Source: SHLQ01 sp964610745 (GTDB lineage Bacteria > Actinomycetota > Acidimicrobiia > Acidimicrobiales > SHLQ01). From it: 64,000 nucleotides of DNA. Below are positions 26,781 through 35,339 of this stretch, piece after piece. The stretch spans positions 1-64,000 of the forward strand of contig CAZSYL010000013.1 in assembly GCA_964610745.1 (NCBI GenBank), written 5' to 3'. Made by a program: the position numbers and the translations under genes. The notes under the pieces were generated by a model, which was not told the origin of the DNA, did no database searches, and saw only the letters and a list, made by a program, of their open reading frames with translations. How positions within the stretch are numbered: the first letter of the stretch is position 1; every line of letters begins with the position of its first letter.

Positions 26781-28631
26781 ATGTCCAAGGCAGTAGGTAT
26801 CGACCTCGGAACGACCAACTCGGTGGTCAGCGTCCTCGAAGGTGGCGATCCCGTCGTCATTGCAAACTCAGAAGGCTCACGCACGACCCCTTCGGTGGTC
26901 GCGTTCGCAAAGGATGGCGAAGTTCTCGTCGGAGAGGTCGCCAAGCGTCAGGCCATCACCAACCCCGATCGCACGATTCGATCGGTCAAGCGCCATATGG
27001 GCACGGGCTGGAAGATCGACATCGATGGCAAGAACTACACCAGCCAGGAAATCTCGGCTCGCACGCTCATGAAGCTCAAGCGCGATGCTGAGGCATACCT
27101 TGGCGAGTCGGTCACCCAGGCCGTCATTACCGTTCCTGCGTACTTCGATGATGCGCAGCGCACTGCAACCCAGGAGGCCGGAACGGTCGCTGGTCTTGAG
27201 GTGCTCCGAATCATCAACGAGCCAACAGCCGCTGCGTTGGCCTATGGACTCGACAAGGGCGACGAAGACCAGACGATTCTCGTCTTCGACCTCGGTGGCG
27301 GAACTTTCGACGTCTCGGTTCTCGAGATCGGCGACGGTGTCTTTGAGGTTCGCTCGACACATGGCGACACCAGCCTCGGCGGAGACGATTGGGATGAGGC
27401 CATCATCGAATGGCTCGTCACCAGCTTCAAGAACGACCACGGCGTGGATCTCGGCAGCGATTCAATGGCTGGACAGCGTCTCAAGGAGGCAGCCGAAAAG
27501 GCCAAGATCGAGCTTTCCCAGGTTCAGCAGACACAGATCAACCTGCCGTTCATTACTGCAACGGACTCTGGTCCTCTCCACCTCGACTACAGCTTGAGCC
27601 GTTCGAAGTTTGAAGAGCTCACCTCTGACCTGCTGCAGCGCACCCGCGTGCCGTTCGAGCAGGCAATCAAGGATGCTGGCCTCACCAAGGGCGAGGTCGA
27701 CCATGTCATCCTCGTCGGTGGATCGACGCGTATGCCTGCAGTTGCAGAGCTCGTCCAGGAGCTCACCGGCAACGAGCCGAACAAGACTGTAAACCCTGAC
27801 GAAGTTGTCGCTGTTGGCGCCGCTGTTCAGGCTGGTGTGCTGAAGGGCGAGGTCAAGGATGTCCTCCTCCTCGATGTCACGCCACTGTCGCTCGGTATCG
27901 AAACCAAGGGCGGTGTCATGACCAAGCTCATCGACCGCAACACCACGATTCCCACAAAGCGGACCGAGGTCTTTACCACCGCTGACGACAACCAGCCATC
28001 GGTTGAAATCCACGTGCTCCAGGGTGAGCGCGATATGTCCGCCTACAACAAGACGCTCGGCAAGTTCCAGCTCGTTGATCTACCACCTGCTCCACGCGGT
28101 GTTCCCCAGATCGAGGTCACCTTCGACATCGATGCCAACGGCATCGTGCACGTGTCGGCAAAGGACCGAGCTACGGACAAGGAACAGTCCATGACCATTA
28201 CTGGTCAGAGCTCGCTCGACAACGACGTCATCGATCAGATGGTCCGTGACGCTGAAGCGCACGCCGAGGAAGATTCTCGTCGTCGCTCGGAGGCCGAAGT
28301 CCGCAACAACGCTGACTCGCTCGTCTACCAGACCGAAAAGCTCCTCCGTGAACAGGGTGAGAAGTTCGAAGGTGATGAGAAGTCCGATGTCGAAGGCAAG
28401 CTGGCCGACCTCAAGACCTCACTCGCTGGTGAGGACACCGAGGACATCAAGGACAAGACCGAAGCACTCATGACCTCGTCGCAAGGCTTCTCACAGCGTC
28501 TGTACGAAGAGGCTGCAGCCGAAAACGCTGAGCCACAGGATGGCGACTTCGCCGACTCGGCAAGTGATGACGATGTCGTCGACGCCGAGATCATCGAGGA
28601 CGAGCCAGAGGCTGAGGACGAAGATGAGTAG
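26781..28631 (+). CDS. dnaK: Chaperone protein DnaK (Hsp70)
   Basis: The 616-residue protein has the actin-like ATPase (VGIDLGTTNSVVSVLEGG, INEPTAAALAYGLDK, VFDLGGGTFDVSVLEI, VILVGGSTRMPAV), linker and substrate domain (DVLLLDVTPLSLGIETKGGVMTKLI) and an acidic C-terminal tail (EDEPEAEDEDE). The grpE start overlaps its stop by 8 bases. Expression is expected to be repressed by HspR. Confidence 0.99.
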   Translation: MSKAVGIDLGTTNSVVSVLEGGDPVVIANSEGSRTTPSVVAFAKDGEVLVGEVAKRQAITNPDRTIRSVKRHMGTGWKIDIDGKNYTSQEISARTLMKLKRDAEAYLGESVTQAVITVPAYFDDAQRTATQEAGTVAGLEVLRIINEPTAAALAYGLDKGDEDQTILVFDLGGGTFDVSVLEIGDGVFEVRSTHGDTSLGGDDWDEAIIEWLVTSFKNDHGVDLGSDSMAGQRLKEAAEKAKIELSQVQQTQINLPFITATDSGPLHLDYSLSRSKFEELTSDLLQRTRVPFEQAIKDAGLTKGEVDHVILVGGSTRMPAVAELVQELTGNEPNKTVNPDEVVAVGAAVQAGVLKGEVKDVLLLDVTPLSLGIETKGGVMTKLIDRNTTIPTKRTEVFTTADDNQPSVEIHVLQGERDMSAYNKTLGKFQLVDLPPAPRGVPQIEVTFDIDANGIVHVSAKDRATDKEQSMTITGQSSLDNDVIDQMVRDAEAHAEEDSRRRSEAEVRNNADSLVYQTEKLLREQGEKFEGDEKSDVEGKLADLKTSLAGEDTEDIKDKTEALMTSSQGFSQRLYEEAAAENAEPQDGDFADSASDDDVVDAEIIEDEPEAEDEDE

Positions 28632-29253
28632 TGCTGAAGCGGCTGGCGACGATCAGTCGGCAATCGATGCACTCGTTGGCGAAGTAATGGACGGTCGCGA
28701 TGCAGCCGAAGCAGCAAAGGCACCGAACGTGACTGCCAGCGCGGAGGCTGCGGAGGACACTGACACCAAAAAGGTGAAGGTTGACTTCGTGTCCGGCCAG
28801 GCGCCAGAGCAGTCTGGCGACGCCGACGAGCTTGCATCGGTCCGTGCCGAGCGAGATTCGTACCTAGCAGACTCACAACGCTTGGCCGCAGACTTCGCGA
28901 ACTTCCGCAAGCAATCTGAAAAGCGGGTTACCGATGCTGCTGCGGCCCAGTCTGCTGGGCTGGTTCGAGACCTCATTCCGGTTCTCGATGCCTGCGATGC
29001 CGCGTTGGTTCAGGATCCGGAGTCTTCGGCTGGTCCAATTCGAAGTGCGCTGATCAGCGAGCTCGAGAAGAACGGCCTCGAACTGTTGGCTCCGGTCGAT
29101 GGTGAGGCGTTTGATCCCGAGCAACACGAAGCGGTCATGCACGAAGCTGGCGACGATGACAGCGATGGCCCATCGGTGGCTGAGGTGCTTCGCGCCGGTT
29201 ACCTGTGGAAGGGACGCGTCGTGCGCCCAGCCATGGTCAAAGTGGTTGGCTAG
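28624..29253 (+). CDS. grpE: Nucleotide exchange factor GrpE
   Basis: The 209-residue protein has an acidic Ala/Glu-rich N terminus, a coiled coil (SVRAERDSYLADSQRLAADFANFRKQSEKRV), LVRDLIPVLDACDAAL, and the beta domain EAFDPEQHEAVMHEAGD ... GYLWKGRVVRPAMVKV. It releases ADP from DnaK. The start is taken at the ATG overlapping the dnaK stop. Confidence 0.96.
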   Translation: MSSAEAAGDDQSAIDALVGEVMDGRDAAEAAKAPNVTASAEAAEDTDTKKVKVDFVSGQAPEQSGDADELASVRAERDSYLADSQRLAADFANFRKQSEKRVTDAAAAQSAGLVRDLIPVLDACDAALVQDPESSAGPIRSALISELEKNGLELLAPVDGEAFDPEQHEAVMHEAGDDDSDGPSVAEVLRAGYLWKGRVVRPAMVKVVG

Positions 29254-29309
29254 CGGGCGCGACGGCGCAATTCCAAGTTTGTTTAGAGCTCGTCAGGAGG
29301 TGAGTAATT

Positions 29310-30263
29310 GTGGAAGGCCAACGTGAATGGATCGAGAAGGACTACTACAAGACCCTCGGGGTCGATAAGTCCGCATCTGCGAAAGACATAACCAAGGCGT
29401 ACCGCAACCTCGCCCGCAAGTATCACCCCGATACGAATCAGGGTGACGCGAAGGCCGAGGAGAAGTTCAAGGAAATCTCCGGTGCCTACGATGTCGTCGG
29501 CGACGAGGAAACGCGCAAGAAGTACGATGAGATACGTCGACTCGGTGGGGGAGGATTCCACCCCGGTGGCGGCGGTTTCTCATCGGGTGGTGGCTTTCCC
29601 GGCGGCGCAGGGGGACCCCGCGACGTTGGTGATCTCGGTGACCTTTCCGACCTGCTCGGCGGCCTCTTCGGAGGCGCGCGCGGCGGTGCCTCAAGTCGTG
29701 GTGGTTTCGGTGGGTTTGGTCCGATGCCCGGCACCGACCTTCAGGCTCGGTTGACCCTGACCTTTGAAGAAGGCGTACATGGCGTCACGAAGTCTGTGCG
29801 TATCAACTCCGAAGCACTCGACCGTCCAATGGAAGTCAACGTGCGGATTCCACCAGGCGTCTCCGACGGTCAGCGAATTCGCGTGGCCGGCAAGGGAGCA
29901 CCTTCTCGCGAAGGTGGTGAACCCGGTGACCTTTTGGTCACGGTGTCGATCTCGGGACATTCGGTGTTCGAGCGTGATGGGCTTGACCTTTTGGTCGATG
30001 TGCCAATCACGTATGCCGAAGCAGTACTTGGCTCAAAGGTGAAGTTGCCGACGCTCAATGGAGCGTCGGTCAAGGTCAAGATTCCCGCTGGCACGCAGTC
30101 GGGTAAGGTCTTCCGTGTTCGTGGTCGAGGGGTCCAGGGCTCGTCGGGTACCGGCGATCTTCTCGCCACCGTGACGGTTCACATACCGGAGAGTCTTGGT
30201 GAGCGCGAACGTGAGCTCATCGAAGAGTTGGCCGAAGTCTCCGAACCGGCACCGAGGGGATAA
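29310..30263 (+). CDS. dnaJ: DnaJ-type co-chaperone lacking the zinc finger
   Basis: The 317-residue protein has a J domain (KDYYKTLGVDKSASAKDITKAYRNLARKYHPD with the HPD motif), a Gly/Phe-rich linker (about residues 76-140) and the C-terminal peptide-binding domains (LTLTFEEGVHGVTKSVRI; DLLVTVSI ... TYAEAVLGSKVKLPTL). The four CxxCxGxG repeats of type A DnaJ are absent, so it is a type B (CbpA-like) J protein although it occupies the dnaJ slot of the operon. The start is GTG with AGGAGG 9 bases upstream. Confidence 0.95.
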   Translation: MEGQREWIEKDYYKTLGVDKSASAKDITKAYRNLARKYHPDTNQGDAKAEEKFKEISGAYDVVGDEETRKKYDEIRRLGGGGFHPGGGGFSSGGGFPGGAGGPRDVGDLGDLSDLLGGLFGGARGGASSRGGFGGFGPMPGTDLQARLTLTFEEGVHGVTKSVRINSEALDRPMEVNVRIPPGVSDGQRIRVAGKGAPSREGGEPGDLLVTVSISGHSVFERDGLDLLVDVPITYAEAVLGSKVKLPTLNGASVKVKIPAGTQSGKVFRVRGRGVQGSSGTGDLLATVTVHIPESLGERERELIEELAEVSEPAPRG

Positions 30264-30265
30264 CA

Positions 30266-30649
30266 ATGGCGGCACGTAAGGCAACCTATGTCATTTCGGT
30301 CGCTGCGGAGTTGTGTGGAATGCATCCACAGACGCTTCGGATCTACGAGCGTAAAGGTCTGCTGCAACCAGCGCGAACCGCAGGTGGTTCGCGCCGGTAC
30401 AGCGATGCCGATGTTGCATTGCTGCTACGCATTTCCGAGCTCACCTCCGATGGGATGAACCTCTCTGGGGTAAAGCGAGTTCTCGCACTCGAAACCCGGG
30501 TGGCCGAACTCGAAGCCGAGCTCGCAAAGCACCGCTCGAAGTCGAAGTCCGTCGATGAGGCGGTTCGCAAGGTCGAACAGAGCAATCGCCGAGACCTTGT
30601 TCCGCTGCGTCAGACCGTCACTGTCTACAAGCGTCGATCGAACAATTAA
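30266..30649 (+). CDS. hspR: Heat-shock repressor HspR (MerR family)
   Basis: The 127-residue MerR-type protein begins with YVISVAAELCGMHPQTLRIYERKGLLQPARTAGGSRRYSDADV, the winged helix typical of HspR, followed by a coiled coil. HspR represses dnaK and clpB operons at HAIR sites, with DnaK as co-repressor in Streptomyces. HAIR-like sites occur before dnaK and clpB in this window. It lies 2 bases after dnaJ with GAGGGG as ribosome site. Confidence 0.95.
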   Translation: MAARKATYVISVAAELCGMHPQTLRIYERKGLLQPARTAGGSRRYSDADVALLLRISELTSDGMNLSGVKRVLALETRVAELEAELAKHRSKSKSVDEAVRKVEQSNRRDLVPLRQTVTVYKRRSNN

Positions 30650-30666
30650 GGCTCACACCGACCTCG

Positions 30667-31326
30667 CTAGCGATGGGCGTCGGTATTCGTGATGGCCAAT
30701 ATCGCGTCGGGCGTCGCGGGACTTCCACGGAGGTCGGCTGCGGGGATGGGTTGACCCCACGTTGAAGTGAGCGGCACGACACCAGCCCAATGCGGACCTG
30801 CCATGTCGGCTTCTTCATCGACGGGGTCGCCGTCACGGACCTTCGCGGATACCTCGTCGAGAGGCACGGAGAGCACGAGCGTTTTGCGAACATCGCTCGA
30901 ACTGGGAGCGCGGGCTGTATCCCAGATTTTGACGATGTGATCGTTGATTACCGCCAGCGCGGCCATCTTTTGGTCAGGGTCGTCGATGGCGGTTGCGGTC
31001 CCACGGACGACGACGGATCGGTAGTTCATCGAATTGTGGAACGGTGTCCGCGCCACGACGAGCCCGTCGACGATCGTGATCGTCAAGCACACGTCGATGT
31101 CGCGACCGGCGACCATCATGGCGTTCGCGAGTGCTCCGTGGACGAGAATTTCATCACCGCGAACGCCGTAGGCCATCGGAAGGACAATCGGTCCATCGGA
31201 AGTATTGACTCCGACATGGGCAATCACGCCGTGACGCAAAATGTTGTCGATCTGCTCTCGTTCGTAGACGGCGCGATTAGCGCCTCGTCGAACCGTTGTA
31301 CGCGCAGATGCTGGTGTTGTTGTCAT
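30667..31326 (-). CDS. Pyridoxamine 5'-phosphate oxidase-like flavin protein
   Basis: The 219-residue protein belongs to the split-barrel Putative_PNPOx (PF12900-type) family: GVIAHVGVNTSDGPIVLPMAYGVRGDEILVHGALANAMMV, then CLTITIVDGLVVARTPFHNSMNYRSVVVRGTA. Members bind FMN or heme; the substrate is unknown. It is transcribed divergently from a MocR-type regulator, the usual arrangement for regulator-target pairs. Confidence 0.85.
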   Translation of the reverse strand: MTTTPASARTTVRRGANRAVYEREQIDNILRHGVIAHVGVNTSDGPIVLPMAYGVRGDEILVHGALANAMMVAGRDIDVCLTITIVDGLVVARTPFHNSMNYRSVVVRGTATAIDDPDQKMAALAVINDHIVKIWDTARAPSSSDVRKTLVLSVPLDEVSAKVRDGDPVDEEADMAGPHWAGVVPLTSTWGQPIPAADLRGSPATPDAILAITNTDAHR

Positions 31327-31374
31327 TGCTCAGTTCCTAACGTCGAAGTTGCGGACGTAGTTGTAGAAGGTATT

Positions 31375-31410
31375 ATGTACTAGTACATTAAATGTTATTG
31401 ACTAGTACAT
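31375..31410. promoter_or_regulatory. Putative MocR operator
   Basis: ACTAGTACAT occurs twice as a direct repeat (31379-31388 and 31401-31410), 22 bp apart start to start, about two helical turns. The first copy is also the right part of a 14-bp palindrome ATGTACTAGTACAT (31375-31388). A TTGACT -35-like sequence (31398-31403) overlaps the second copy. Confidence 0.65.
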
Positions 31411-31433
31411 ACTGAGAGTGATGGTAGCTTTCC

Positions 31434-32735
31434 GTGACGACAGCAGCAACTATTCGCCAACGCGTCGAAGATGACATTGCACAAGGCCGTCTGAGCTCGG
31501 GCGATCGGTTGCCAGCTGCGCGGTCATTGGCCGATGAGTTGGGTGTCTCACCCAACACGGTTGCAGCTGCATACAAACAGCTGCGCGCCCGAGGGGTTGT
31601 GCTTGGCCGCGGCCGGCAGGGAACGGTCGTTGCACCACAGACTCGTCCCGCTCAGAGCCAGGTTGAAGTCGTGGGTGAGGGGCTGATCGATGCGCTCACC
31701 GGCTCTCCCGATCCAGATCTGCTTCCCGATCTCGCGCCGGGGCTCGCTGCGGCATGCACAGGGTCACACGTTCGCTACGGCGACCCTCTCCTCGATCCCC
31801 ACTTTGAACACGTGATTCGCGCCTGGTTTGCAGACGACGGGGTTGATGCGAATCATCTGACTGCAACGTCGGGAGCAATGGATGCAATCGCGAAGATTTT
31901 GTCGAGCAACGAACTGCGCCGCGGCGATCGAATCGGTGTGGAAGACCCGGGCCATGTGCCGGTGCACCAGCTGGTCCGAGCCGCAGGACTTGAGCCGATC
32001 GCGGTTCCGGTTGACGCCGAGGGCGTCACGCCATCGGGATTGGGAGCGGCGTTGGAGATCGGCCTAAAGGCGTTGATCGTGACTCCGCGCGCGCACAACC
32101 CAACAGGAGCTGCATTTACCCAACGTCGAACCAAAGAGCTCGATTCGATTTTGCGGAAATCGACAGACCTGCTCCTCATTCAGGATGATCACGCCGGCGA
32201 AGTCTCCGGCGCAGCTCTGCGCCTGCTCACACCACCCGGACCTCGACACGCCACGATTCGTTCACTCGGAAAGTTGCTCGGTCCGGATCTTCGAATCTCG
32301 GTAACGGTCGGCGACCAGCGAACGGTTGAGGGAGTTGCGATGCTCGTCAGCAATGGGCCCGGTTGGGTAAGTCATCTTCTCCAGCGCGCAGCAGCGCACT
32401 TGATGGACGATCAGAACGTTCGGGAACAGCTAGTGACCACAGCCCAGACGTATTCGTCTCGCCGAGAGCGGTTGATCGCGGCTCTACATGACGGGGGAGT
32501 GCAAGCTTGGGGACCGTCGGGACTGAACGTATGGATCCCGGTCGGAGATGAACAGGCAGCCGTCTCGGCTGCCCAACGAGCTGGTTATGCCATTCGTGCA
32601 GCGGGACGGTACCGGCTGAGTTCGCCACCTGCTGTTCGAGTCACGATCAGCATGCTCGATGACGATCAGATCGATGAACTGTCACGAGCGCTAATTGAGT
32701 ACGAGCTGGGTCCGCGCCGTGCCCCGGCGATATAG
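31434..32735 (+). CDS. MocR-type GntR regulator with aminotransferase domain
   Basis: The 433-residue protein joins an N-terminal GntR winged helix (IRQRVEDDIAQGRLSSGDRLPAARSLADELGVSPNTVAAAYKQLRARG) to a fold-type I aminotransferase domain (ATSGAMDAIAKIL ... VEDPGHVPVHQL ... TPRAHNPTGAAFT ... IQDDHAGEVSG ... LGKLLGPDLRISV). The PLP lysine is probably in the SLGKLL segment. MocR proteins sense PLP or amino compounds and bind direct repeats, as seen upstream at 31375-31410. The probable target is the divergent PNPOx-like gene. The start is GTG. Confidence 0.92.
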   Translation: MTTAATIRQRVEDDIAQGRLSSGDRLPAARSLADELGVSPNTVAAAYKQLRARGVVLGRGRQGTVVAPQTRPAQSQVEVVGEGLIDALTGSPDPDLLPDLAPGLAAACTGSHVRYGDPLLDPHFEHVIRAWFADDGVDANHLTATSGAMDAIAKILSSNELRRGDRIGVEDPGHVPVHQLVRAAGLEPIAVPVDAEGVTPSGLGAALEIGLKALIVTPRAHNPTGAAFTQRRTKELDSILRKSTDLLLIQDDHAGEVSGAALRLLTPPGPRHATIRSLGKLLGPDLRISVTVGDQRTVEGVAMLVSNGPGWVSHLLQRAAAHLMDDQNVREQLVTTAQTYSSRRERLIAALHDGGVQAWGPSGLNVWIPVGDEQAAVSAAQRAGYAIRAAGRYRLSSPPAVRVTISMLDDDQIDELSRALIEYELGPRRAPAI

Positions 32736-32809
32736 CGTTGAGCACTCGATCCGGGCGTTCCCGGGTGTGCGAGTAGAATCCCCTCTGTCCACTCGCCAGG
32801 AGTACAGCT

Positions 32810-33298
32810 ATGGCAAGCGTCGAAATCGGAATCGTTATGGGAAGTCAGTCCGACTGGCCCACCATGAAGGAAGCCGCCGACATGCTCGATCAGCTAGATG
32901 TGGTTTACGAGAGCCGGATCGTGTCTGCTCACCGGACACCCGACCGATTGTGGGAGTACGGCTCGTCTGCGGTCGAGCGTGGGTTGAAGGTGATTATCGC
33001 TGGTGCTGGGGGAGCGGCCCATCTCCCGGGAATGATGGCTTCGAAGACGCGTGTGCCCGTGATTGGTGTGCCCGTGCAGACCAAAGCGCTGTCGGGAGTG
33101 GACAGCCTCTATTCGATCGTGCAGATGCCGCGGGGCTTTCCGGTCGCCACGATGGCAATCGGTGCGTCAGGAGCAGCGAACGCAGGCCTTATGGCTGCCG
33201 CGATTCTTGCGACGTCTGACGCGGCGCTCGGTGAGCGCCTAGATGGATGGCGCCAGGCGTTATCCGCATCGATCGACGAGCAACCGTCAGATGACTGA
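32810..33298 (+). CDS. purE: 5-(carboxyamino)imidazole ribonucleotide mutase
   Basis: The 162-residue class I PurE contains GIVMGSQSDWPTM, the catalytic VSAHRTPD, IAGAGGAAHLPGM and MPRGFPVATMAIGASGAANAGL. It converts N5-CAIR from PurK into CAIR. A CCAGGAG precedes the start and TAGAAT (32774-32779) may be its -10. It overlaps purK by 8 bases. Confidence 0.97.
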   Translation: MASVEIGIVMGSQSDWPTMKEAADMLDQLDVVYESRIVSAHRTPDRLWEYGSSAVERGLKVIIAGAGGAAHLPGMMASKTRVPVIGVPVQTKALSGVDSLYSIVQMPRGFPVATMAIGASGAANAGLMAAAILATSDAALGERLDGWRQALSASIDEQPSDD

Positions 33299-34355
33299 CG
33301 CGCTCGCTCCTGGAGCGGTGATTGGGATACTCGGAGGCGGACAGTTGGGACGCATGCTGAGTGTGGCGGCCTCCCGCCTCGGGTTGCGTTGTCACATTTT
33401 CGAACCGGGAACCGAACCCCCTGCAGGTCAGGTTGCCGAGTTTGTCACCACTGCGTCCTACGAGGACGAAGGGGCGTTACGAGCGTTTGGCGAGTCGGTC
33501 GAGGTCATTACCTATGAGTTCGAGAACGTCCCAACTTCAGCCCTCGACCTTCTCGAGTCGCTCGCCCCGATCCGTCCCGGACGCAACGCACTGGCGACAA
33601 GCCAGGACCGGGTTGGCGAAAAGCAATTCATTCAGTCGTTGGGTCTCGAGGTCGCGCCGTTTGCGGTGATCGATTCACTACCTCAATTGGAGGCTGCGAT
33701 CGCCACGATCGGTACGCCATCGATTCTCAAGACACGGCGATTCGGTTACGACGGTAAGGGTCAGGTTCGTCTGACTTCGGCTGATGATGCGCCGGCTGCC
33801 TATGACGAACTCGCAGGTGCACCCGCCATCCTCGAGGGCTTCGTCGATTTTGATCTCGAGATCTCAGTGATCGCCGCGCGCTCGACGATGGGCACGGTTG
33901 CCTGCTTCGACCCCGGTCACAACGTCCACGTCGATGGCATTTTGCGACGAACAACCATTCCTGCCCCGGTTGATCAAGACATCTCCTCCGCGGCGATCGC
34001 TGCGGCCGAGACGATTCTCAGTGGACTCGACTATGTCGGTGTGCTTGGAGTCGAGCTCTTCGTGACGAGCAACGGCCTGATCGTCAACGAGATTGCACCG
34101 CGTGTGCACAACTCGGGTCACTGGACCCAGAACGGTTGCATGGTCGATCAGTTTGAACAACACATCCGAGCCGTCGCGGGATGGAGTCTTGGAGACCCGG
34201 TTCGCCACAGCGATGTGGTGATGGAGAACCTGATCGGTGAGGAAATCAAGACCATCGCACAACGAGCTCAGGATCCGAATCTTGCCGTTCACTCCTATGG
34301 CAAAGCCGATGCCAAACCTGGTCGAAAGATGGGACACATCAACCGGTTGATCTAA
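33291..34355 (+). CDS. purK: 5-(carboxyamino)imidazole ribonucleotide synthase
   Basis: The 354-residue ATP-grasp enzyme shows IGILGGGQLGRMLSVAA, YEFENVP, SILKTRRFGYDGKGQ, ILEGFVDFDLEISVIAAR, ELFVTSNGLIVNEIAPRVHNSGHWTQ and a C-terminal KPGRKMGHIN. It carboxylates AIR with ATP and bicarbonate. The start overlaps the purE end (ATGACTGA). It is convergent with the selenoprotein gene, 4 bases apart. Confidence 0.97.
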   Translation: MTDALAPGAVIGILGGGQLGRMLSVAASRLGLRCHIFEPGTEPPAGQVAEFVTTASYEDEGALRAFGESVEVITYEFENVPTSALDLLESLAPIRPGRNALATSQDRVGEKQFIQSLGLEVAPFAVIDSLPQLEAAIATIGTPSILKTRRFGYDGKGQVRLTSADDAPAAYDELAGAPAILEGFVDFDLEISVIAARSTMGTVACFDPGHNVHVDGILRRTTIPAPVDQDISSAAIAAAETILSGLDYVGVLGVELFVTSNGLIVNEIAPRVHNSGHWTQNGCMVDQFEQHIRAVAGWSLGDPVRHSDVVMENLIGEEIKTIAQRAQDPNLAVHSYGKADAKPGRKMGHINRLI

Positions 34356-34359
34356 CGCA

Positions 34360-35196
34360 TCAACCCTTGGCGTTGGCCTGTGCGTCACGCCGTTTCTCGC
34401 CAGCCGCGCGCAGCGCGTTGGGATCATCGAGCGACATGTAGGTGTCTCGCCAGTCGGCGGGCCCATCCCATCTCACCGGTAGCACGACGCTCGATTGGGG
34501 CAGTGTTGTGTGTTCGGCGAACGTTAGGGCTTGACGGAGTAGCCGCAGCTGTTGGGTTCGATCATCGGCGGGTCCGATTGGATTGCCGAGTGGAAGGTCG
34601 GTGAAGGCGAATCGCGGAACCGAAATCTCATCGATGATGTCGCGGGCCGAACCGATCACGATCGTTGGGATCCCGTTCGTTTCGAGGTGGCGTGCGGCCA
34701 GACCGACCGTTTGATGACATACGGGTCAAAGCGGGACGAGCAAGGTGAGATCAACCTCGTCCTCTTCGAGCCATTGACGCACGTGTTCTGACCAGCTCAT
34801 GGTCCGTCGCTGGCTGTAGACCGTCGGAATTCCGATGAAACGCGGTCCGACCGACCCAATGAAACCGTCGTTCGCGAGCTCACGAAGATGGTCGAGTGGA
34901 AGAAAGGATCCAATGTCGTTGGTGTGGGTTGCACCCTTGTGCCACGACAAGTGATTTGTTGCCATGGTGCTCGGCTGGGGGTTCGATGGTGCCGCGTAGG
35001 GTTGCAGGTCGCTATCGATCGACAGGGCGGCGGTGGTCACTACCGCGATCCTGGATTCGGCCAGCGGCTTTTGTAATGGCGTAAAGGGAGCGTCCGAGTG
35101 AGTTGCCCATCGGTACGGCACCGAGTAACCCTGCGCTGCATAGAACTCCCGTGATTTGTCGATGTAACTCACGAAGGTTCGGTGCGCCCGGGTCAT
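34360..35196 (-). CDS. Probable selenoprotein of the GrdB (glycine/sarcosine/betaine reductase B) family, in-frame UGA
   Basis: Two open stretches (35196-34729 and 34725-34360) are in the same frame and separated only by TGA at 34728-34726. Read through, the 278-residue product is continuous and family-like: YIDKSREFYAAQGY, HLSWHKGATHTNDIGSFLPLDHLREL, GPRFIGIPTVYSQRRT, VDLTLLVPL-U-P-V-C-H-Q-T, HLETNGIPTIVIGSARDIIDEISVPRF, FTDLPLGNPIGP. The UGA falls on the first residue of the redox UxxC motif, where homologues have Sec or Cys. A SECIS-like hairpin follows. The GrdB name reflects homology; these short relatives are not known to be Stickland reductases. If UGA is not decoded, the gene is a pseudogene ending at residue 156. 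No sel genes are in the window. Confidence 0.8.
34695..34709 (-). promoter_or_regulatory. SECIS-like hairpin downstream of the UGA codon
   Basis: On the minus strand CGGTC-GGTCT-GGCCG forms a 5-pair stem (one G-U) with a GGUCU apical loop, starting 20 bases after the U of UGA. Bacterial SECIS elements sit at this distance and need a G in the apical loop; from memory the E. coli fdhF loop also contains GGUCU. Confidence 0.6.
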
Positions 35197-35232
35197 GAGT
35201 TCAGTCTGTCACGGTGTTGTTTGCCGCGAACA

Positions 35233-35276
35233 GGGAATATTCTCGATCACCAGAAGTTGAGTCATATGTACTCAAG
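35233..35276 (+). promoter_or_regulatory. clpB promoter region with HAIR element
   Basis: GTTGAGT-N7-ACTCAAG (35256-35276) matches HAIR at 13 of 14 bases. GGGAATAT at 35233-35240 matches the block before dnaK. A further 9-bp inverted repeat (35278-35286 with 35297-35305) containing another CTCAAG lies between the HAIR site and the start codon. Confidence 0.85.
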
Positions 35277-35339
35277 TTTGAGACCGGAAAACCTCGCGGT
35301 CTCAAGCGGTTATCAGACACCCCGTGGTAGGAGTTTCAT

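Noticed and set aside
31434..32735. Plain aminotransferase
   Set aside because: The N-terminal GntR helix-turn-helix and the divergent position show a MocR-type regulator.
34360..34659. Separate 99-residue hypothetical gene
   Set aside because: It is the in-frame continuation of the GrdB-family protein after the UGA, without its own ribosome site.
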